From the NCBI GenBank assembly GCA_012490785.1, contig JAAXCT010000085.1, forward strand, positions 496,001 through 560,000: DNA of 64,000 nucleotides, written 5' to 3'. The translations under genes were made by a program, and so were the position numbers. Shown one piece after another: positions 57,463 to 64,000 of this stretch (positions within the stretch are counted from its first letter, which is position 1; every line of letters begins with the position of its first letter). The stretch is from Eragrostis nindensis. Its lineage: Eukaryota; Streptophyta; Magnoliopsida; Poales; Poaceae. Under the pieces are notes generated by a model that did not search any database, was not told the origin of the DNA, and saw only the letters and a list, made by a program, of their open reading frames with translations.

Positions 57463-58110
57463 TCCTTCATTTGTGGATTCCAATGTCATTCACAAGGTCT
57501 TGTGGTCCTAATGATATGAGTGACTAATAAAAACAAAATTATGTTAGCATGTAGCCTACTTTTATTTTTGCACAGGACATTGATGTTCTTGAACATGATT
57601 TCATATCTCACATGTCTGTTCTTAGGATGAGCTGATGTTTCACAGTATATATTGTTTCGTTATGTATGTTCATAATGTGTTGAATGATTGAATACATGTT
57701 GATAGGAGGTGGGTGTGGTGGTGCTTAAAACCCTGACCAACGGCTGCATTACTAACAAAATCATTTTAGCTCCAGATTAAATTCTTCCCTGGTCTGTCGA
57801 TCTCCAGTTCTCACAGCTCTGGCTGGCTCGCGATGGTCATCATTTGCAGACCGAGTAGCTAAGTAGGTTCGGTTCATGCTTCATTGTTATTTCAAAATCC
57901 ATGCTCGACCCACATGAACTGATTTCAGAGTTCAGTTTTGCTAGACAAGCTGAAGAACAACAAACAGGGAGCCTAATGTATTTTGGGATATTCAATTGTT
58001 CGAGCAAGATATGGCATTACTTCTCCAAATTCGGGAGTACCAAAGAAACCAGCACAATGTAGTTGTTAAGGGCCTTTTGCAATACACTGAGACTGTTTGT
58101 ACCATTGCAG
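57463..58110. other. Intron-like sequence before the oxidoreductase exon
   Basis: AT-rich with no frame of note. It ends in a pyrimidine-poor but usable accattgcag acceptor at 58110. Confidence 0.4.
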
Positions 58111-58477
58111 GGGAGGTGGACTGAGCAAGGATGAGGACGCACCCGACGATCCGGTGACGATCACCAAAGAGCCGGATGTGATTGCAATGCTGCACAAGAT
58201 AGCCGCGTTGTTGTCCAGCCATCTGAAGATAGATGAGGGTGCTGAGGTGATCGCGGAGTAGGCGTGCTACCGGCCGTGGACTACTAACGGGCTGCCGATC
58301 ATCGGGGAGAAGCCGGAGGTAAAGGGGTGCTATGTGGCCACAGGGCACGGCCGCTGGGCCATCCTCAATGCTCCTGCCACTGGTGCAGGCCTCATGGAGC
58401 TCATCCTTGATGGCAAGGCGAAGACTGTCAATATTGCACCATTCAGCCCGGGAAGGTTTCTGAACAGGTTACTCTAA
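58111..58477 (+). pseudogene. Terminal exon of a TDA3-like FAD-dependent oxidoreductase, with stop
   Basis: After a gcag acceptor the frame reads DDPVTITKEPDVIAMLHKIA, then GLPIIGEKPEVKGCYVATGH and AILNAPATGAGLMELILDGK up to FSPGRFLNR and TAA at 58475-58477. This is the C-terminal part of a DAO-type FAD oxidoreductase like the plant proteins annotated as TDA3. A TAG at 58259-58261 interrupts EVIAE-ACYRP, where relatives have Gln. The first bases of the exon need a small indel to fit the family. Only this exon is recognisable, so it is a dead fragment. Confidence 0.75.
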
Positions 58478-58636
58478 GGTATCTGATGTTAGAGGGGCAG
58501 ACATGTAGAGTTGAAATTGAATAAAACTACTCTTTACTCGTGTCCTTACTCCAAAGTGATTTGTGAGTTACAACCATGAGCGGTTACAACACATGTATGG
58601 ATAAATAAATCACTAGATGTTCTTATGTTAAATCAG

Positions 58637-59350
58637 AGATAATTCCATCTTGGCACCAAGAGTTGGATGAAAACTGCAGTGAGATTCTTGTTGGAACTGA
58701 AAAGGATTATCGCCCCTTAATTCCAACAGAAGGCTCAACTAAGGTCGGCTTCTAATTGCTTCTTTAGTATTTTGAAATGTAGATAGGAGTGCTAGCATTC
58801 AGTTAAGGTTGTATCCTAGGGAAGTCAAGCTAACAGCCTACCACACAACCTTTTTTACTGATTGCATGGCAATGTTGGAGATCTATGAGCCTATGACACT
58901 GGACCGGCATAAATCCGCCATGGTTTTTTAATTTTTGGATCATGGTGTGTTGGAATATATTTCTCATGGTATAATGAAGCATACCTAATGAATTCTTTTT
59001 GGCATCTTTTGTGGGTGTCAAAACCTGGTATACAATTAAGTTATTATAAGCTACACAATCTGAGCCTTGTACAAAGTAATCTATTTTTGATGTATAAATT
59101 TTAGCATAAAATCTATACCCTATACACAAGATGAGATTTACCATTTATTGTTGTATTTATTGTTTTTGTGCCATATGCAGTATTAGATTTATCTTGATCG
59201 AATAGCTAAACATTGCTGAATGGCTGGCAGGTTTGCTACTTTTGGCCTCTCGCTTCTGACACTCGAAGCTTGTATGAGGCTACATGGCATGACATAATAT
59301 ATCAAACAAGAGGAAACACTATTTCACACCCTTCTCCTAATGTTTGGGAG
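58637..59350 (+). pseudogene. Two in-phase exons of an unidentified gene
   Basis: Exon 58637-58743 follows a tcag acceptor and reads IIPSWHQELDENCSEILVGT to EGSTK. Exon 59231-59350 follows ggcag and reads VCYFWPLASDTRSLYEATWH to PSPNVWE before gtatgtcc. The two join in phase and are free of stops. I do not recognise the family. There are no neighbouring exons to complete a protein, so a captured or relic fragment is likeliest. Confidence 0.45.
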
Positions 59351-60300
59351 GTATGTCCATTGAACAAAGCATCTTTGTAACCATTAAATAATGTAGGTTA
59401 AATTTTTCTTACGGCAAAGTAGATTAACTTTGATGTCATGTGGATAGGTCTATTGAGATTCCTCAAAGCTGTAATGGTGTAGCAAGGTTAGACTTCGAGT
59501 ATCTATGTGGCCGTCCAGTATATCTCAGTCTCTTATTTTATATATATATTTAAAATTAAAATTCAGTTTGGATAGAGAAAACAAAGCAATCATGGTAATA
59601 TTGCACTTTGATCTTGACACAATGAGATGGTATTTTTAAATCACCTTTGCTGATTTAATCCTAAACATTTAACTGAATAACACGCATATTTTAAATTACG
59701 AAGAAAAAATGATCTCGAACAATACATAAATTTAGAAGAGCAGATGTGGTGCACTCTCAGCTGGTGTAAGTGTAGTAGTAAATCTTATTTCATTATAAGC
59801 AGAGTAAATCTGTTTGTAATGTATTGCTCATTCTTAGTCTGATATGCTAGTTGATCATTAAAGAATTGAAATATATGAGGACCATTAGAGAAAATATCAT
59901 TAGGTTTAATATACTTTATACTATTAGTAGATATACTATACTTTCTATTATTATAAACAGAGCTCGAATGGAGCTATTTCGAGCATTTCATAAACAGAGC
60001 TCGAACAATTCATTCATGCATGAAGGCAACTCAAAGTCTGCATAGATACGCTATTACTACTACCAATCGACTGCTTCGTCGTCCATGACGAACTCATGGT
60101 TAGATTTCTCTACTTAGGTTGGAGCTGCAGATTATATAACGATAGCTAGAAACTTTCATACAATTTTCATGTCAGACATTCCAGCAATGAGTATGAAGAT
60201 CCTTGACAAGGTATTGCAAAATTGAAGCTCTGCATTTGGTCTTACTCAACAATTATTTATCACTAATTCACCAATTGTAGCTTCTGATTCTTTAGTCAAC
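59351..60300. other. AT-rich, no gene
   Basis: This contains a short duplicated acagagctcgaa motif (about 59957 and 59993) and a tttctctacttagg near 60105 that could be a weak Helitron 5' end. Nothing else is recognised. Confidence 0.4.
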
Positions 60301-60460
60301 CTTCTGCTCCTTAAAAACAACTTAATTTAGGGTCGAATTTGCTTAGTAGCTCAACAGTTCCTCCATTGGCGCAGCGGCCTCCTTCACCGTTCAAGAGGCA
60401 GCAGCAGGTGGGGGAGGAGAAGACTTCCGTGGCCGCACGAGGACGCAGTGGGAATCGTGA

Positions 60461-60530
60461 TCTATGCCCTTCGCATCGAACCGGTGAGTGATCCATCTCT
60501 GCCCTTCGCATCGAACAGGTGAGTGATCCG
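60461..60530. repeat. 35-bp tandem duplication
   Basis: tct(a/c)tgcccttcgcatcgaa starts at 60461 and again at 60496, each followed by c(c/a)ggtgagtgatcc. Both copies carry a gtgagt donor-like site. Confidence 0.85.
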
Positions 60531-61257
60531 TCTCCTCCCAGATCCCATTCTGAATTTTGGATTAGTGGCGGTGGTAGGGCAAGTGCTTGTGGTGGAGATG
60601 AATGAGCAAGGACGCCGCGTTACCATATTCCCGTCCAACCCCGTGCCTTCTCGCCTCAGCTTGTATCCTGGGCTCCTTTAGCATGTTCATTTAGTTGGTG
60701 TGTGGCAGGTACCTCCTCGCCTAAGATTGGATCTTGGGCAGTTGGGCTGCATTAGCGTGTTCATTTAGTTGGTGTGTTCCTGTATTCATTTAGTTGGTTT
60801 GTGGAATATTTGTGCATTGTAAATGTGAGTTCCAGTTCTCTCTCCTCGGAGATGTCACGGTTCTCATGCGTGTGTCATCTGCAGTGCTGGGTTTTTTCAT
60901 ATTTCTGGAACACATGCAAGAATCAAAGATTTCTGTAGCATTAGTTTACTAATAAAGGAAAACATTGTACTTCATGTGGAGTAAATGAGAAGTAATCTGC
61001 TTAAAATTGTGAAACTTGATGGTTTTAAATTCGAACATATTAAGATTTCGAAGGATACTAGGTGGAGCAACTTTGTCCACCATCAGCTTAAAATTTTGAA
61101 ACTGAACCTAATTTCTTTGGTTACTCTACTCCATCTATCTACTCTGACTTTAATCGAGCTATTACCATGCTTGCCGCCTGATTGATCTTTGTAACACTTA
61201 GTTTTGCATATAGAAGTTAATCTTGCCTACTTTGCAATTTCTTGAGATTAGGTGCAG

Positions 61258-61410
61258 ATGGGACATTTGAAAAAGACAGGTGGACGAGCTCCATTTGCAG
61301 TCCTATCCAGCAACAACTCCAAGCCAATGCTAGCGAAATCAGAAGCCCGCCAAAGCACATCAGAAAATGTCGATACTAAGGGACACAAGAGGCAGAGACA
61401 TAGGGAGTGA
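61258..61410 (+). pseudogene. Terminal exon-like segment of an unidentified basic protein
   Basis: After a ttaggtgcag acceptor, 50 codons are open from ATG to TGA: MGHLKKTGGRAPFAVLSSNN, then a Ser/Lys/Gln-rich part ending GHKRQRHRE. The basic tail could be a nuclear signal. No family recognised. It has the same orientation as the other fragments in 58-62 kb. Confidence 0.35.
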
Positions 61411-62126
61411 ATGAGGCAACCAATGATGTTACTTAGAACTCTATTATTCGTATGTTAGGTGTAATGGACAATTCAGGCACACTGCCAGTTATATTTCTTA
61501 TTATGAGGCAGATTTTATTTTGATGAAATCTTATGAATTTAAACATGTTGGAATTTCGCACTATATTAGTTGTCTTCATATAGCCAAGATGTGGGCAAAA
61601 AAATTATAGTGATATTGGTTTTTATGAATTATGGTTATTTGCTTATCACGTATATATGTCTGCGCACGTGAAGATGAGCGAGATGCGGAACGCGAAAGTG
61701 CATATGTAAGAGATTTGCAATGATGCTCTGTAAAGTTTGAACATGCATGTGTAGTCGTAATCCCTATTGAATTTCATCTACACCGACACATTGCCGAGCC
61801 TTGAAGTGGAATAGTGCCAAAAGCTGGTGCGGGATTTTCTTGACGCGTTACAGTACACAGAGACTCCTTTTCTTGACGCATAAGGCGTTACAGCACCCAG
61901 AGATTCTGTGGTGATGCATCAGAAAAACTCATCTAGCTTTAACTGATTAATTGCACAGCAAGTTAGCAACGAACCAGCAATCAAACGGGCACAAACCTGG
62001 CACTCAGAAGCCTGAACGTGCAAGACGGCTAAGAGCAGCCTTTGTTTTCATTGCCTCCAACCAATTCAGCTCGATCCCTCTTCCATCACACGAAATTGAA
62101 AGTCAGGATGAGGTCTCCACAATTTC

Positions 62127-62216
62127 TTCCTTTTTTTAATTAAATAGTATAACTCTGACACTTACAACGCACACAAACTCACTTCTATGAACGTATATAC
62201 GCAAATCCTATTCCTA
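62127..62216 (-). mobile_element. 90-bp LINE 3'-tail insertion with 18-bp TSD
   Basis: Perfect direct repeats tgaggtctccacaatttc at 62109-62126 and 62217-62234 flank a segment that starts with a T-run (poly-A on the minus strand). It reads like the 3' UTR of grass LINEs (aaactcact.ctatgaacg). This is an extremely 5'-truncated copy. Confidence 0.8.
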
Positions 62217-62234
62217 TGAGGTCTCCACAATTTC

Positions 62235-63110
62235 GACACTAGACCCCTTGCAACTAGACAGCTCCATCCCTAGGATAGAAACCCGTGAGCTTATTAGGCA
62301 AGACGAGAGTCTCCGGCGAGGTGAGGCGAGGCGGAGGCGGTGGGCGGAGACAGAGAGCGCAAAGTACGGGCATGAAGTGGGAAGTTAGATTTGGTGTAGC
62401 TAACAAAATGTAACATTTGCCTGATGTTTCTCACTACCATATTAGGATTACGTTTCTCTCACTCTGTGGCTCGCTCAATTGATTTGTTGTTGTTGGGCTA
62501 GGTTTGTGTTGCCATATCTAGGCTTGAATCCCGCAGACCCAAAGTGATATGCCTCGACCCAGCTAAGAACCCATTTTAAAAATTAAGAATTTTTTTATAT
62601 ATTTATTAAATTTAAATTTATTGGTTTTTTCCTGCCAGCCCGTGGCAACTCACGGGCCCTTTTGCTAGCATAATATATTTCTCATCATTCCAGCTTCACG
62701 CCATCGCAAAAAAACATCGAAAACAAAAAAATCCAACTTCACGCCGATGAATGCATAAAGCACTTCCCTTGTATTTTCAGTATTCCGCGAAGGGCTGATG
62801 GGCTGGATCAACCATAAGACCTCATGGGCATTCTCTTCTCGGCTTTTTTGCATCACAAATTCGATCCGGCATCAGCCGCCCATCAACCCAACAAACATAC
62901 ACAGCCAGCCCATATGTTTGTTGGGTTGGAGCAGGCCTCGATCACGAAGACCTCGATCAGCAGTATAGATAGCACAGGGCAGGCTGCGTGCAGCCTTCGG
63001 GAAAAGGCCACTCGATAGAGCCGAACTTTTCCCCTTAAAAAAAAAAGAAAAGTCTAATTCGCCTTCCTCAACTATTTGGGGTAGCGTAATTTTTACCCTC
63101 AACTATAAAA
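62235..63110. other. Intergenic, no gene
   Basis: Short GC-rich and AT-rich patches. A catatgtttgttgggttgg inverted partner of ccaacaaacatacacagcc occurs near 62890-62925. No coding potential recognised. Confidence 0.35.
62637..62668 (+). mobile_element. Helitron-type 3' terminus
   Basis: The sequence has a hairpin with stem gcccgtg/cacgggc around gcaact, then ccttttg and CTAG at 62665-62668. This is the structure of a Helitron 3' end on the plus strand. The next base is C rather than the expected T, so either the flank has mutated or the end is degraded. The matching 5' end was not identified. The gene fragments at 58.1-61.4 kb have the same orientation. Confidence 0.6.
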
Positions 63111-63289
63111 CTAGATATCTGATACCCTGAACTTATGATCTAGGTGCAATTTACCTCCCTGGGCGGTTTGAGAGCGGTTTTGTCCTACGTGGCGAGGTGG
63201 GTTCCACATGTCGGATGCCACGTCATTTTCTTTTTCTTTTTCTTTTTTTCTCTCTTCCTCTCTTCTTTTCATTTTCTCTCTTCCTCCCT

Positions 63290-63585
63290 CCCACGCGCCC
63301 GCGCCGCCGCCTGTGCGCCCACGCAGCCGCCCCTCCGGCGCGAGCGCCGCCGCCTGTGCCCGCCAGCGTCGCCGCCTGTGCGCCCGCGCCACCGCCTGTG
63401 CCTGCCCGCGCCGCCGCCTGTGCGCCGCCGCCGCCGCCCCTCCCGCGCGCGCGCCGCCGCCTGTGCCCGCCCGCGCCGCCGTCTGTGCGCCCACGCCGTC
63501 GCCCCTCCCGCGCGCGCGCCGCCGCCTGTGCGCCCACGCTGCCGCCCCTCCCGCCCGTGCCGCCGCCTCTTCCGCGCGGCATGGC
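63290..63585. repeat. GC-rich degenerate tandem repeat
   Basis: Repeats of gccgccgcctgtgcgcccacg with variable gcccctcccgcgcgcgc spacers. Open frames on both strands here are a consequence of the repeat composition and not genes. Confidence 0.85.
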
Positions 63586-63654
63586 GCTGAATTTCGCTTG
63601 GCTGAGCCACCATTAAGCAAGGGAGGCGAGCCGCCGTCGAGCAAGAGGACCAAG

Positions 63655-63845
63655 GCGGCGAGCTCGGCGCGACGGCCATGAAGGAAGGGGACCAGGGCGG
63701 CGAGCTCGGCGCGATGGCCATTGAGGATGGGGAGTGCGGCGCGAAGGCCATCGAGGAAGAGGAGCGGGGCGGCGAGCTCGGCGCGATGGCCATTGAGGAA
63801 GGGGAGTGCGGCGCGAAGGCCATCGAGGAAGAGGAGCGGGGCATG
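63655..63845. repeat. 72-bp tandem repeat
   Basis: gcgagctcggcgcgatggcc starts at 63700 and 63772, each followed by attgagga(t/a)gggga and gaggaagaggagcggggc. A shorter related unit starts at about 63655. The 72-bp period is 24 codons, so all frames repeat. Confidence 0.85.
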
Positions 63846-64000
63846 ACGGCGATGGGAGGGGCGGCGGCGCGGGCGCGTGGGAGGGGCAGCGGCGCGGGCG
63901 CGCGGGAGGGTGGTGGCGCGGGCGCACAGGCGGCGGCGTGGGCGCGTGGGAGAGAGGAAGAGAGAAAAAAAAGAAGAGAGGAAGAGAGAAAAAAAAAGAA

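Noticed and set aside
63111..63927. Large alanine/arginine-rich proteins on both strands
   Set aside because: They are produced by GC-rich tandem repeats with periods that keep all frames open; no independent coding evidence.

Overview
The window is nuclear DNA from a grass (Poaceae). The evidence is extremely GC-rich exons and leaders beside AT-rich introns, a grass-type MEG/ESF1-like peptide gene, Stowaway-type ends, Athila-like and Ty1-copia retrotransposons, CACTA and hAT elements, Helitrons, and plastid-derived inserts. Most of the 64 kb is mobile DNA, much of it nested. I see no bacterial or viral gene organisation and no CRISPR.

Layout. 1-3.9 kb: a LINE on the minus strand with 1,122 open EN-RT codons running off the left edge. 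4.6-9.4 kb: a decayed LTR-retrotransposon body built of tandem repeats, carrying a SINE with a perfect 15-bp target duplication and a hAT remnant. 9.4-11.5 kb: two small unrecognised ORFs. 11.55-12.01 kb: a two-exon gene on the minus strand for an 80-residue secreted eight-cysteine peptide of MEG/ESF1 type, with a TATA box; it is the only gene here that looks intact. 12.9-13.9 kb: a 5'-truncated LINE with target duplication. 14.06-24.14 kb: a BAG-family co-chaperone gene (minus strand) split by a gag-only Ty1-copia element (TSD gagga), whose own 5' LTR is split by a composite Athila-like element.

24-28.5 kb: MITEs and a CACTA-type end. 28.57-31.79 kb and 32.33-33.76 kb: two minus-strand Helitrons; the first carries a decayed multi-exon gene fragment. 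34.5-41.7 kb: a hAT element split by a complete but disabled Ty1-copia element (119-bp LTRs, TSD ctagt) and a poly(A) retroposon. 42.27-43.4 kb: mariner-like ends around a GC-rich core, next to a gypsy integrase fragment. 43.7-45.8 kb: organelle-derived DNA (23S rRNA piece, trnT-UGU). 46.2-48.6 kb: a DUF668/PSK-simulator-like gene fragment and a non-autonomous CACTA element (TSD gcg). 54.67-57.46 kb: a 2.8-kb gypsy solo LTR (TSD tgttc). 58.1-62.7 kb: plus-strand gene-fragment exons (a TDA3-like FAD oxidoreductase and unrecognised ones), then a Helitron-type 3' terminus. 63.1-64 kb: GC-rich short repeats.

Together the window is a gene-poor transposon archive. Target duplications and in-frame reassembly give relative insertion orders at two loci (BAG, then copia, then Athila-like; hAT, then copia). 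Several of the pseudogenes carry nonsense codons of a C-to-T type, as expected in cytosine-methylated DNA. All calls are by eye from sequence; family names rest on recognised motifs, not on searches.
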